DNA of 64,000 bases from Petrimonas sulfuriphila (GTDB lineage: Bacteria > Bacteroidota > Bacteroidia > Bacteroidales > Dysgonomonadaceae). The notes beneath the pieces were generated by a model. The model saw nothing but the letters and a program-made list of their open reading frames with translations, did no database searches and was not told the DNA's origin. Positions within the stretch are counted from its first letter, which is position 1. The number at the start of each line of letters is the position of its first letter. A program made the translations under genes and the position numbers. Location of the stretch: assembly GCF_051201015.1 (NCBI RefSeq), contig NZ_JBPEHI010000004.1; one strand, given 5' to 3'. Shown in pieces: positions 53,458 to 62,234 of this stretch.

Positions 53458-54690
53458 ATGGTCCTGAATTACATATGGATTGCCTTTTTTCTCATCGCTT
53501 TTGTAGTTGCTCTGGCCAGACTTGTTTTCTTCGGCGATGTAAATGTATTTACAGAAATAATGAATTCCACGTACGACTCTGCCAAAACTGGATTCGAGAT
53601 TTCACTGGGTCTGACAGGCATTCTTTCGCTTTGGTTGGGCGTGATGAAGATCGGCGAACGTGGTGGAATGATCGATCTTTTTTCGCGTGGTGTGGCACCG
53701 TTATTCTCCAAACTCTTCCCGGATATTCCTAAAGGACATCCGGCGTCGGGCTCTATGCTTATGAACATCTCTGCCAATATGCTCGGGCTCGATAATGCGG
53801 CCACCCCATTCGGGCTGAAAGCAATGCAGGAGCTTCAGGAGATAAATCCTGACAAAAGCAAGGCATCCAATCCAATGATCATGTTTCTGGTGATGAACGC
53901 CTCGGGACTGACCCTGATTCCTGTCACTGTGATGGTTTATCGTGCACAAATGGGTGCAGTTAATCCGGCAGACGTGTTTATCCCGATAATGATAGCAACA
54001 TTTGCTGCCACCCTCGTGGGGGTTATTGCCGTTTGTCTCAAACAACGGATAAACATCTTTAACAAAGCTATAATGGGTTTTTTCCTCGGTATGCTGGTAA
54101 TAATTGGAGGAACCATTTTTGCTTTTAACTCTATGCCGCAGGAGAAAGCAAACATCGTTTCGGGACTTGCGGCTAACATTATTCTGCTCTCTGTTATAGT
54201 CCTTTTTATCGTGGTGGCGTTGCGGAAGAGGGTCAACATCTTTGAATCATTTATCGATGGTGCCAAGGACGGGTTTAAAACAGCCGTTACCATCATCCCT
54301 TACCTCATTGCTATCCTGGTTGGAATTGGTGTTTTTCGAGCATCTGGCGCCATGGACTTCCTGATGGATGGCCTGCGGAATTTAGTAGCACTTACCGGAA
54401 TGGATACCCGTTGGGTAGACGGAATGCCCACGGCGATTATGAAGCCGCTCAGCGGAAGTGGTGCCCGCGGGATGATGATTGATGCGATGAAGACTTTCGG
54501 AGCCGATTCATTTACCGGAAGGCTCTCATCCGTCCTGCAGGGAGCGACAGACACTACGTTTTACATTGTTGCTGTTTATTACGGAGCCGTGAACATCAAA
54601 AACAGCCGCTATACCGTTCCCTATGCGCTTTTGGCAGATTTGGCAGGTGTTTTGACTGCGGTTTTTGTTGCCTACCTTTTCTTCGGATAA
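53458..54690 (+). CDS. SpmA-SpmB fusion, nucleoside-recognition domain membrane protein
   Basis: A 410-residue integral membrane protein made of two related halves (SpmA-like 1-200 and SpmB-like 215-410), with the Gate/nucleoside-recognition signature (GLTGILSLWLGVMKIGERGGM, MLMNISANMLGLDNAATPFGLKAM, and LSGSGARGMMIDAM). In spore formers the two proteins act in spore maturation; Bacteroidetes do not sporulate and the fused form is common there, with an unknown transport role. It precedes ybeY by 38 bp. Confidence 0.85.
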   Translation: MVLNYIWIAFFLIAFVVALARLVFFGDVNVFTEIMNSTYDSAKTGFEISLGLTGILSLWLGVMKIGERGGMIDLFSRGVAPLFSKLFPDIPKGHPASGSMLMNISANMLGLDNAATPFGLKAMQELQEINPDKSKASNPMIMFLVMNASGLTLIPVTVMVYRAQMGAVNPADVFIPIMIATFAATLVGVIAVCLKQRINIFNKAIMGFFLGMLVIIGGTIFAFNSMPQEKANIVSGLAANIILLSVIVLFIVVALRKRVNIFESFIDGAKDGFKTAVTIIPYLIAILVGIGVFRASGAMDFLMDGLRNLVALTGMDTRWVDGMPTAIMKPLSGSGARGMMIDAMKTFGADSFTGRLSSVLQGATDTTFYIVAVYYGAVNIKNSRYTVPYALLADLAGVLTAVFVAYLFFG

Positions 54691-54728
54691 AAATAAGCTC
54701 TTCTCTGCGTAAATAAAAGTTAAAAAAT

Positions 54729-55151
54729 ATGGCAATTACATTTCAGGCTGACAAAATCAATTTTCCGAAGATCAGGAAAGGCGATATTAAAAATTGGATT
54801 AAACGTGTTGCCGCCAGCTACGGCAAAACAATCGGCGAGGTCAATTATCTGTTTTGTACGGATGATAAAATTCTCGAGGTAAACACCCAATATCTTTCCC
54901 ACGATTTTTACACCGACATTATCACGTTCGACTATTCGGAAGGAGATAAAATATCGGGCGATATCATTATCAGCTTAGAGACGGTCCGCACTAATTCACA
55001 AAAGTATAGCACCGATTTTACGGAAGAACTACATCGTGTTATTATTCACGGAATCCTCCACATGTGCGGGATTGATGATAAAAGCGAAACGGCTTCCCTC
55101 AATATGAGGAAGGCGGAAAACCAGGCTTTGGAACAAATAAACCCGCAATAA
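54729..55151 (+). CDS. ybeY: Endoribonuclease YbeY (rRNA maturation)
   Basis: A 140-residue zinc endoribonuclease involved in 16S rRNA 3' processing and ribosome quality control. The zinc motif is HRVIIHGILHMCGIDDKSE near residue 102; the third His of the usual HGxLHLxGxDH is replaced by Asp, as in other Bacteroidetes proteins of the family. YLSHDFYTDIITFDY is the other conserved segment. Length is normal. Confidence 0.92.
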   Translation: MAITFQADKINFPKIRKGDIKNWIKRVAASYGKTIGEVNYLFCTDDKILEVNTQYLSHDFYTDIITFDYSEGDKISGDIIISLETVRTNSQKYSTDFTEELHRVIIHGILHMCGIDDKSETASLNMRKAENQALEQINPQ

Positions 55152-55175
55152 TTACAGTTCTCTTTATCAGTAATT

Positions 55176-55183
55176 TACTTTTG
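55176..55183 (+). promoter_or_regulatory. -7 element (TACTTTTG)
   Basis: TACTTTTG 37 bp before the EEP gene at 55221. Confidence 0.5.
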
Positions 55184-55220
55184 GAAACATACAAATGTTA
55201 ATCACCTAAAATAAACCGTA

Positions 55221-56171
55221 ATGACAACCCCGTTTTCTTTTATGTTTTATAATACCGAGAATTTTTACGATACTTCAGATGACCCTGGAGTAATGGACAG
55301 CGAATTCACTCCAGGGGGAAGATTAAGATGGGATGAGAAAAGATTTAACGACAAGGTAACCAAGTTAACATTTGTAATTCAAGACATTGTAAAACCGGAA
55401 ATTCCCGATATTATCGGACTGGCCGAAATCGAGAACAAAAACGTGATGATGAGTATTCTGGACGATTTACACAGAAAAGGAATGAAGCACTACAGCTTTG
55501 TTCATTACGACAGTCCCGACGAACGCGGCAGCGACGTAGCCATGATCTACAATACACAATCATTCATCGTACTCGAATCAAGTCCGGTTCTTGTTCACCT
55601 ACCGGGTATTGAGGATCGTACCCGCGATATTCTCCACGTGAAAGGCAAAACTACATTTGACGAGATCTTCCACATCTTTATTGTGCATTTCCCTTCGCGA
55701 AGGGAGGGGACAGACAGATCGGAGCGCAGGCGCTATTTCGTGGCGAGTGAGCTACACAACGCCGTTTACAAGGTATTAAGTGAAAACCCCGATGAGAACA
55801 TACTTATTATGGGCGATTTCAACGACACTCCGGACGACAACAGCGTTGACGAGGTGCTCGGGGCGCAAAAATCATTCGACAACATAAGCAACACCAAACT
55901 CTATAACCTTACATACCCTAGGCACAAAAAAGGTATCGGATCAACCTATCACAAAGGCTGGCTGCTGTTTGACCAGTTTATCGCTTCGGGACATGTGCTT
56001 CTGTCCGGTAAGTTTGACTGCAAGCCAGAGAACGCCGACGTTTTCAACCCCAAGTACCTGCTCCATTTTGATAAAAAAGGCCGACCCAACACCAACCGGA
56101 CCTACAGGAATCATTATACGAGTGGCTTTAGCGATCACCTGCCTATCTACCTGAAGATCTACGTGAAGTAA
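55221..56171 (+). CDS. Endonuclease/exonuclease/phosphatase (EEP) family protein
   Basis: A 316-residue EEP hydrolase without an obvious signal peptide. Motifs: FMFYNTENFYDT at 9-20, DIIGLAEIENK near 68, FIVHFPSRREGT near 152, ILIMGDFNDTPDD near 195 and FSDHLPIYLKI at the C-terminus (catalytic His near 308). Probably a nuclease or phosphatase of unknown substrate. It is independent of the membrane EEP gene at 27410. Confidence 0.85.
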   Translation: MTTPFSFMFYNTENFYDTSDDPGVMDSEFTPGGRLRWDEKRFNDKVTKLTFVIQDIVKPEIPDIIGLAEIENKNVMMSILDDLHRKGMKHYSFVHYDSPDERGSDVAMIYNTQSFIVLESSPVLVHLPGIEDRTRDILHVKGKTTFDEIFHIFIVHFPSRREGTDRSERRRYFVASELHNAVYKVLSENPDENILIMGDFNDTPDDNSVDEVLGAQKSFDNISNTKLYNLTYPRHKKGIGSTYHKGWLLFDQFIASGHVLLSGKFDCKPENADVFNPKYLLHFDKKGRPNTNRTYRNHYTSGFSDHLPIYLKIYVK

Positions 56172-56225
56172 GTTTAATTTCACTCAATTAACATCTTATA
56201 AGCGCATTAGCAGCTTCTTTTTTCG

Positions 56226-56233
56226 TATATTTG
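56226..56233 (+). promoter_or_regulatory. -7 element (TATATTTG) of mnmG
   Basis: TATATTTG 19 bp before the mnmG ATG at 56253. Confidence 0.6.
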
Positions 56234-56252
56234 CAGCCGCAAAACAAAAAAA

Positions 56253-58127
56253 ATGGATTTCAAGTACGACATAATTGTGGTGGGCGCCGGACACGCCGGA
56301 TGTGAAGCCGCTTCAGCCGCCGCAAATTTGGGCTCAAAAACGTTGTTGATAACAATGGATATGAATAAAATCGCCCAAATGAGCTGCAACCCTGCGGTTG
56401 GAGGTATTGCAAAAGGACAGATTGTGCGTGAAATTGATGCGTTGGGCGGACAGATGGGTATTGTAAGCGACAGAACAGCTATCCAGTTCCGTATGCTTAA
56501 TCGTTCCAAAGGGCCTGCCATGTGGAGTCCTCGTGTACAAAGCGACCGGGCAAAATTCATCCAGGAATGGCGTTCGATCATCGAAAATACGCCTCATCTG
56601 CATGTATGGCAGGACACCGTTACGCAGCTTTTTTTCCAAGACGGTGAGGTAGCTGGCGTAAAAACCCGTATGGGGGTTGAGTTTACCGCCAAATCGGTTG
56701 TTCTGACCAACGGAACATTCCTCAACGGGCTGATTCACATCGGCAGCGTACAAATAGGCGGCGGACGCATGTCGGAACCGGCCTCTTTCGGGATGACGGA
56801 ACAATTGCAAGCAATCGGATTTAAAACCGACAGGATGAAAACGGGTACGCCTATACGCATAGACGGTAGAAGCGTTGATTTTTCACTGCTGGAAGAACAA
56901 AAGGGGGACGATGATTTTCACAAATTCTCCTATTTGGATAACATTCAGCGTGAACTCACCCAACGCAGTTGCTGGATAACGTATACCTCGGAAGCCGTGC
57001 ACAACCTGCTTCGGGAAGGCTTGAATGATTCACCGCTCTATAACGGCCAGATCCAAAGTATCGGACCGCGCTATTGTCCAAGCATCGAGACCAAGATCGT
57101 CACGTTTTCAGACAAAACGAGCCATCAGCTCTTTCTTGAACCGGAAGGCGAAACCACCCACGAATACTACCTCAATGGATTCTCCTCTTCCCTACCCCTT
57201 CAAATTCAGCTAAACGCACTTCAAGCTGTTCCCGCTTTCAAGAACGTACATATTTTCCGGCCGGGATATGCTATCGAGTACGATTTCTTCGATCCTCGCC
57301 AGCTCAATCCGACACTTGAAACAAAACAGGTGAAGAACCTGTTTTTTGCCGGACAGATCAACGGCACTACCGGCTATGAAGAAGCGGGGGGACAAGGCAT
57401 TGTAGCCGGAATAAACGCCCATATCAATTGCCATGGCGGAAACCCGTTCACACTTCGCAGGGATGAGGCCTATATCGGTGTACTCATTGACGACCTCATC
57501 ACAAAAGGAGTGGATGAACCGTACAGAATGTTTACGTCGCGCGCCGAATACCGCATCCTGCTTCGCCAGGACAATGCCGACGAGCGACTCACACAGCGAG
57601 CTTATGACCTTGGGCTTGCTTCTTCAGAAAGAATGATTTTACTGGCAGAAAAACGAGAAGAAGTGGACAGGATTATCGATTTCGCACGCAATTTCTCCAT
57701 CAAGGCAGACCGTATAAACCCATACCTGGAGACCTTGAATACGGCACCGTTAAAGCATGGCGTGAAGCTTATCGATCTGCTTACCCGCCCGCATATCGAC
57801 CTGGAAACAATGTCCAGGGAGATTACCCCTTTAAAGGAGCTGTTGTCGAACATCAAAAACCGAAAGGAAGAAATTATTGAATCTGCCGATATAAAAATAA
57901 AGTACGAGGGCTATATCAAACGTGAAAAGTTGATGGCCGATAAGATAAACAGGCTGGAAGATATCCGGATCAAAGACAAGTTCAACTACAATGGGATTCA
58001 ATCCTTATCAACCGAAGCACGGCAAAAATTAACGTCTATCAACCCCGAAACCATTGCCCAGGCCAGCCGAATCCCCGGAGTATCCCCGAACGACATATCG
58101 GTTTTACTTGTGCTTCTGGGAAGATAG
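56253..58127 (+). CDS. mnmG: tRNA uridine-5-carboxymethylaminomethyl(34) synthesis protein MnmG
   Basis: A 624-residue FAD enzyme that with MnmE builds the cmnm5 group on the wobble uridine. FAD-binding VVGAGHAGCEAASAAANLG near 8, CNPAVGGIAKGQIVREIDALGG near 45, GRMSEPASFGMTEQL, and FAGQINGTTGYEEAGGQG near 370 are complete. mnmD, acting later in the same modification, is at 20953. In many bacteria this gene (gidA) lies near the replication origin; a parS site 8 bp downstream supports that here. Confidence 0.97.
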   Translation: MDFKYDIIVVGAGHAGCEAASAAANLGSKTLLITMDMNKIAQMSCNPAVGGIAKGQIVREIDALGGQMGIVSDRTAIQFRMLNRSKGPAMWSPRVQSDRAKFIQEWRSIIENTPHLHVWQDTVTQLFFQDGEVAGVKTRMGVEFTAKSVVLTNGTFLNGLIHIGSVQIGGGRMSEPASFGMTEQLQAIGFKTDRMKTGTPIRIDGRSVDFSLLEEQKGDDDFHKFSYLDNIQRELTQRSCWITYTSEAVHNLLREGLNDSPLYNGQIQSIGPRYCPSIETKIVTFSDKTSHQLFLEPEGETTHEYYLNGFSSSLPLQIQLNALQAVPAFKNVHIFRPGYAIEYDFFDPRQLNPTLETKQVKNLFFAGQINGTTGYEEAGGQGIVAGINAHINCHGGNPFTLRRDEAYIGVLIDDLITKGVDEPYRMFTSRAEYRILLRQDNADERLTQRAYDLGLASSERMILLAEKREEVDRIIDFARNFSIKADRINPYLETLNTAPLKHGVKLIDLLTRPHIDLETMSREITPLKELLSNIKNRKEEIIESADIKIKYEGYIKREKLMADKINRLEDIRIKDKFNYNGIQSLSTEARQKLTSINPETIAQASRIPGVSPNDISVLLVLLGR

Positions 58128-58135
58128 AATACAAA

Positions 58136-58151
58136 TGTTCCACGTGGAACA
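58136..58151. promoter_or_regulatory. parS: parS chromosome-partitioning site
   Basis: TGTTCCACGTGGAACA is a perfect 16-bp palindrome that fits the conserved parS core TGTTnCACGTGnAACA bound by ParB. It lies 8 bp after the mnmG stop and 36 bp before apt. parS sites cluster near oriC in most bacteria, so it suggests an origin-proximal position. I saw no other full match in the window. Confidence 0.9.
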
Positions 58152-58187
58152 ATCCCAAATTATACACACATTTATAATTATACAAAA

Positions 58188-58718
58188 ATGAGTATTGAAA
58201 CATTAACCGCTGCCGTCAGGAATATCCCTGACTTTCCTATTAAAGGAATACAATTCAAGGACATCACTACGCTGTTCCAGTCGCCATCGCATTTAAAAGA
58301 ACTGTCCGACATTCTTTACGAAAGGTATAAAGAAAAAGGCATTACCAAGGTGGTAGGTATTGAATCCAGGGGTTTTTTCATGGGGCCTCAATTGGCAGTA
58401 CGGTTAAACGCAGGATTTGTTCCAATTCGTAAACCGGGTAAACTTCCTTACAAGGTTATTGAAGAAAAGTATACCAAGGAGTACGGAGAAGACACCATCC
58501 AAATTCACGAAGATGCACTAACAAAAGAAGACGTTGTTTTGATTCACGACGATTTGTTGGCTACCGGAGGGACAATGGTAGCTGCCCATAAACTGGTGAA
58601 AAAAATGGACGTTAAGAAAATTTACATCAATTTTCTGATAGAACTAGAAGCACTCCACGGGCGCTCCCTGTTCCCCGATGAGGTGGAGTTGGATACGATT
58701 CTTAGATTTGAAATATGA
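58188..58718 (+). CDS. apt: Adenine phosphoribosyltransferase
   Basis: A 176-residue purine salvage enzyme joining adenine and PRPP to give AMP. IPDFPIKGIQFKDITTLF near 13, VVGIESRGFFMGP near 55, and the PRPP loop VLIHDDLLATGGTM near 121 are clear. Its TGA overlaps the uvrC ATG (58715-58718). Confidence 0.96.
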   Translation: MSIETLTAAVRNIPDFPIKGIQFKDITTLFQSPSHLKELSDILYERYKEKGITKVVGIESRGFFMGPQLAVRLNAGFVPIRKPGKLPYKVIEEKYTKEYGEDTIQIHEDALTKEDVVLIHDDLLATGGTMVAAHKLVKKMDVKKIYINFLIELEALHGRSLFPDEVELDTILRFEI

Positions 58719-60505
58719 CACAAGAGATACGGGATACACTAAAAATACTTCCTCAGGGACCAGGCTGCTACCAATTTTTAGACGAAAAAGGCAGAATAAT
58801 CTATGTGGGCAAAGCCAAGAACCTGAAGAAAAGAGTATCCTCGTATTTCAATAAACACCAGGAAAACCCTAAAACCCGCGTTCTCGTCCGGAATATCCGA
58901 CAGATAAAATATATTGTGGTTAATACGGAAGAAGACACATTTCTTCTCGAGAACAATCTTATCAAAGAACTGAAGCCACGCTACAACGTGATGCTGAAGG
59001 ACGATAAATCCTACCCTTCAATCGTTATAAAAAACGAATTTTTCCCACGGGTTTTTAAAACAAGAAATATCGTAAAGGATGGCTCAAAATACTTTGGCCC
59101 GTATACTTCCGTTGCTGCGGTCGACGCCCTGATTGAGGTTTTTCGAAAAATTTACAAAGTAAGAACCTGCAGGCTCAATTTAACTCCCGAAAACATCTCT
59201 GCCGGGAAATTCAAGGTTTGCCTCGAATATCACATTAAACGATGCGATGCTCCCTGCGTTGGATATCAATCACTGGAAAATTACAACAAAAACATTGCAG
59301 AGATTACCGAAATTCTGAAAGGAAACATCTCCCTTATTGAGAAACAAATAACGATTGAAATGCAGCACTACTCCGATGAGCTCCGTTTTGAAGAAGCACA
59401 GCGGCTCAAGGAGAAACTTCTGCTGATCCGGAATTTCAGGGAGAAATCGCAAGTGGTAAGCAATGTTCATTATAACTTGGATGTCTATGGATTTGCGGAA
59501 GACGAAAATGCGGCTTACATCAACTATCTCCACGTGGTGAATGGCGGTATAATCCAAGCGTACACTTTTGAATACAAGAAAAAACTGGATGAAACACCCG
59601 AAGAACTGCTGGGGTTGGGAATTGTGGAAATGCGTCAACGCTTCGGTAGTGAATCGAAAGAGATCATGGTCCCCTTCATTCCTGATCTTATTCTTTCCGG
59701 AGTTGAATTTATCGTTCCTATACGGGGAGACAAGCGAAAACTCCTGGACCTTTCCGAGAAGAACGTCAAGCAGTTTAAAGTAGACAAACTGAAAAAGTCA
59801 GAGATGCTGAATCCGGAGCAGCGAACCACACGCATTTTAAAGACGGTTCAGAAAGATCTGCATCTGAAAGAGATTCCATGGCACATCGAATGTTTTGACA
59901 ATTCAAACATTCAAGGTACAGATCCCGTGGCAGCTTGTGTGGTTTTCAAAAAAGCAAAGCCATCAAAAAAAGATTACCGCCATTTCAACATTAAAACCGT
60001 CGTAGGTCCCGATGATTACGCCTCGATGGCCGAAATTATTCACAGACGCTATTCTCGTGCAGTTAACGAAGGTCACTCTTTGCCTCAACTCATTGTAATT
60101 GACGGCGGTAAAGGGCAACTCCACGCTGCAACAGAATCGCTTCAGAAAATTGGACTTTACGGCAAGATCGCCATTATTGGAATTGCAAAGCGATTGGAAG
60201 AAATATATTTCCCTGAAGACTCCGTCCCGCTCTACATTGACAAAAATTCTGAGACACTAAAACTCATTCAACAACTTCGCGACGAAGCTCATCGTTTCGG
60301 TATTACTCATCACCGAAACAGAAGAAGTAAATCGCAGGTGACTTCCGAACTGGATCAAATAAAAGGAATCGGAAAAGAAACCAAAAAGAAACTTCTTTCA
60401 CACTTTAAAAGCGTGAAGCGCATAAAAGAAACCCGTGAAGAAGAAATTGCTTCAGTTGTCGGAAAAAGCAAAGGAAAACTGATTACCGATTTTTTTAAAA
60501 AATAA
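58715..60505 (+). CDS. uvrC: Excinuclease ABC subunit C
   Basis: A 596-residue nucleotide-excision nuclease. GIY-YIG domain (GCYQFLDEKGRIIYVGKAKNL, residues 14-34, with the GCYQ variant), UVR motif near 225 (RFEEAQRLKEKLLLI), RNase H-like endonuclease domain (IECFDNSNIQGTDPVAACVVF near 391) and C-terminal helix-hairpin-helix pair (IKGIGKETKKKLLSHF). It cuts on both sides of DNA damage with UvrB. Starts by ATGA overlap with apt. Confidence 0.97.
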   Translation: MTQEIRDTLKILPQGPGCYQFLDEKGRIIYVGKAKNLKKRVSSYFNKHQENPKTRVLVRNIRQIKYIVVNTEEDTFLLENNLIKELKPRYNVMLKDDKSYPSIVIKNEFFPRVFKTRNIVKDGSKYFGPYTSVAAVDALIEVFRKIYKVRTCRLNLTPENISAGKFKVCLEYHIKRCDAPCVGYQSLENYNKNIAEITEILKGNISLIEKQITIEMQHYSDELRFEEAQRLKEKLLLIRNFREKSQVVSNVHYNLDVYGFAEDENAAYINYLHVVNGGIIQAYTFEYKKKLDETPEELLGLGIVEMRQRFGSESKEIMVPFIPDLILSGVEFIVPIRGDKRKLLDLSEKNVKQFKVDKLKKSEMLNPEQRTTRILKTVQKDLHLKEIPWHIECFDNSNIQGTDPVAACVVFKKAKPSKKDYRHFNIKTVVGPDDYASMAEIIHRRYSRAVNEGHSLPQLIVIDGGKGQLHAATESLQKIGLYGKIAIIGIAKRLEEIYFPEDSVPLYIDKNSETLKLIQQLRDEAHRFGITHHRNRRSKSQVTSELDQIKGIGKETKKKLLSHFKSVKRIKETREEEIASVVGKSKGKLITDFFKK

Positions 60506-60529
60506 TAAGATAAAATATTGCTGACCTTT

Positions 60530-60982
60530 ATGCGATTGCTAATTCAAAGAGTATCAGAAGCATCAGTAACCATTAACTCCCTTAAAAAGAGCTCTATCAC
60601 GAAAGGGTTGTTACTCCTGGTAGGTATTGAAGAATCCGATACAAAAGAAGATATCGATTTTATGTGTAAAAAGACCATTTATTTACGTATATTTGACGAC
60701 CAAAACGGGGTGATGAATAAATCAGTTTTAGAGACCGGAGGAGAAATTTTAGTGGTCTCTCAATTTACTCTTCTCGCCAGCACTAAAAAAGGGAATCGTC
60801 CTTCTTATATTCGCGCCGCCAAACCCGATATTTCCATACCCTTGTATAAGCAGTTTTGCGAAACATTATCGGAAATGCTCAGGAAACCGGTACAAACCGG
60901 TGAATTTGGTGCGGATATGCAGGTTCAGCTGATTAATGACGGTCCCGTGACTATTTGGCTAGATTCGAAAAACAAAGAATAA
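60530..60982 (+). CDS. dtd: D-aminoacyl-tRNA deacylase
   Basis: A 150-residue enzyme when started at ATG 60530 (MRLLIQRVSEASVTI, the family N-terminus); an upstream TTG at 60518 is rejected. It removes D-amino acids from tRNA. The conserved SQFTLLAS near 80 and NDGPVTIWLDS near the end are present. It follows uvrC by 24 bp and its stop is 1 bp before the next gene. Confidence 0.95.
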   Translation: MRLLIQRVSEASVTINSLKKSSITKGLLLLVGIEESDTKEDIDFMCKKTIYLRIFDDQNGVMNKSVLETGGEILVVSQFTLLASTKKGNRPSYIRAAKPDISIPLYKQFCETLSEMLRKPVQTGEFGADMQVQLINDGPVTIWLDSKNKE

Positions 60983-60983
60983 G

Positions 60984-61307
60984 ATGACCATTCAGGAAGC
61001 TCAACAATTAGTAGACAGGTGGATCAAGACCTACGGAGTTCGTTATTTCAGCGAACTTACCAACTTGGCCATTCTCACCGAAGAAGTGGGAGAACTGGCT
61101 CGAATTATGGCACGCACGTACGGTGAACAATCGTTTAAAGATTCTGATCTGGAGAAAAACCTTGCCGATGAAATGGCGGATGTACTGTGGGTGTTGCTTT
61201 GCCTGGCCAACCAAACCGGAGTAGATTTAACGGATGCTTTACAAAAAAACTTCGTAAAAAAAACGAAAAGAGACAACAACAGGCACAAAGAAAATTCTAA
61301 ATTATAA
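60984..61307 (+). CDS. MazG-like nucleotide pyrophosphohydrolase
   Basis: A 107-residue all-helical MazG-type protein. The metal-binding EExxE is seen as LTEEVGELARIM near 30, and EMADVLWVLLCLANQTGVDL near 65 supplies ExxD. Such enzymes remove pyrophosphate from noncanonical dNTPs. It starts 1 bp after the dtd stop; both are quality-control enzymes. Confidence 0.9.
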   Translation: MTIQEAQQLVDRWIKTYGVRYFSELTNLAILTEEVGELARIMARTYGEQSFKDSDLEKNLADEMADVLWVLLCLANQTGVDLTDALQKNFVKKTKRDNNRHKENSKL

Positions 61308-61329
61308 CAAAAAAAAACTAATTGATAAT

Positions 61330-62202
61330 ATGAATACTACAAACAAATACACCGATGCATTAAAGAAATATCCGTTTGCTCTTTCTGCTGACCAAATAAC
61401 AGAAAGCATCAACAAAATCATTGCAGATGGATTCAACGGGAACAATACGCAGGAAGTATACCGGAAAATTTATTCTTGTATCGATCTTACAACACTCAAT
61501 TCAACGGATTCCAGGGAAGAAGTCTGGAAATTTACGGAGAAAGTGAACGCTTTTGAAGATATAAATCCTGAACTAGAGAACGTTGCTTCCATTTGCGTAT
61601 ACCCAAACTTTGCCAAAACCGTAAAAGAAGCGTTGACCGTTGATGTAAAAATTGCCTGTGTATCGGGTGGATTTCCAAGTTCCCAGACCTTCTCCGAAGT
61701 AAAAATTGCAGAAACAGCACTTTCCGTAGCAGACGGAGCCGATGAAATAGACACTGTTATCAACCTGGGACTGTTTTTGGATGAGGAATACGAGGAAATG
61801 TGTGAAGAGCTTACGGAGATAAAAGATGCGTGCCACGGGGCAAACCTGAAAGTTATTCTCGAAACCGGAGCCTTGAAATCTGCAGAGAATATTCATAAGG
61901 CCTCCGTCCTATCGCTCTATTCGGGTGCAGATTTCTTAAAAACATCCACGGGAAAGGGATATCCCGGTGCTTCTCCGGAAGCCGCCTATGTAATGTGTAA
62001 GGCCATTAAATCCTATTACGAAAAAACCGGGAACAAAGCCGGGTTTAAGGTTTCCGGCGGTGTGTCTTCTGTAGAAGATGCAGTAAAATATTATACCCTT
62101 GTAAAAGAAATTCTGGGTGAAGAATGGTGCTCCCCTACCCTCTTCCGCATTGGAACAAGCCGCCTGGCCGAAAACTTGCTAAATGCAATAAAAGAGGATT
62201 AA
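61330..62202 (+). CDS. deoC: Deoxyribose-phosphate aldolase
   Basis: A 290-residue class I aldolase that splits deoxyribose 5-phosphate into acetaldehyde and glyceraldehyde 3-phosphate. The Schiff-base lysine is in FLKTSTGKGYPGASPEA near 205 (KTSTGK), and ADEIDTVINLGLFLDEEY near 138 matches the family core. An N-terminal extension of about 55 residues is typical of the Bacteroidetes form. It follows the MazG-like gene by 22 bp. Confidence 0.95.
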   Translation: MNTTNKYTDALKKYPFALSADQITESINKIIADGFNGNNTQEVYRKIYSCIDLTTLNSTDSREEVWKFTEKVNAFEDINPELENVASICVYPNFAKTVKEALTVDVKIACVSGGFPSSQTFSEVKIAETALSVADGADEIDTVINLGLFLDEEYEEMCEELTEIKDACHGANLKVILETGALKSAENIHKASVLSLYSGADFLKTSTGKGYPGASPEAAYVMCKAIKSYYEKTGNKAGFKVSGGVSSVEDAVKYYTLVKEILGEEWCSPTLFRIGTSRLAENLLNAIKED

Positions 62203-62234
62203 TAATCCTGAGAGAATCAATAACAAATTAAATA

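Noticed and set aside
53458..54690. Evidence of sporulation from SpmA/SpmB
   Set aside because: The SpmAB fusion is common in non-sporulating Bacteroidetes and no other sporulation gene is present.
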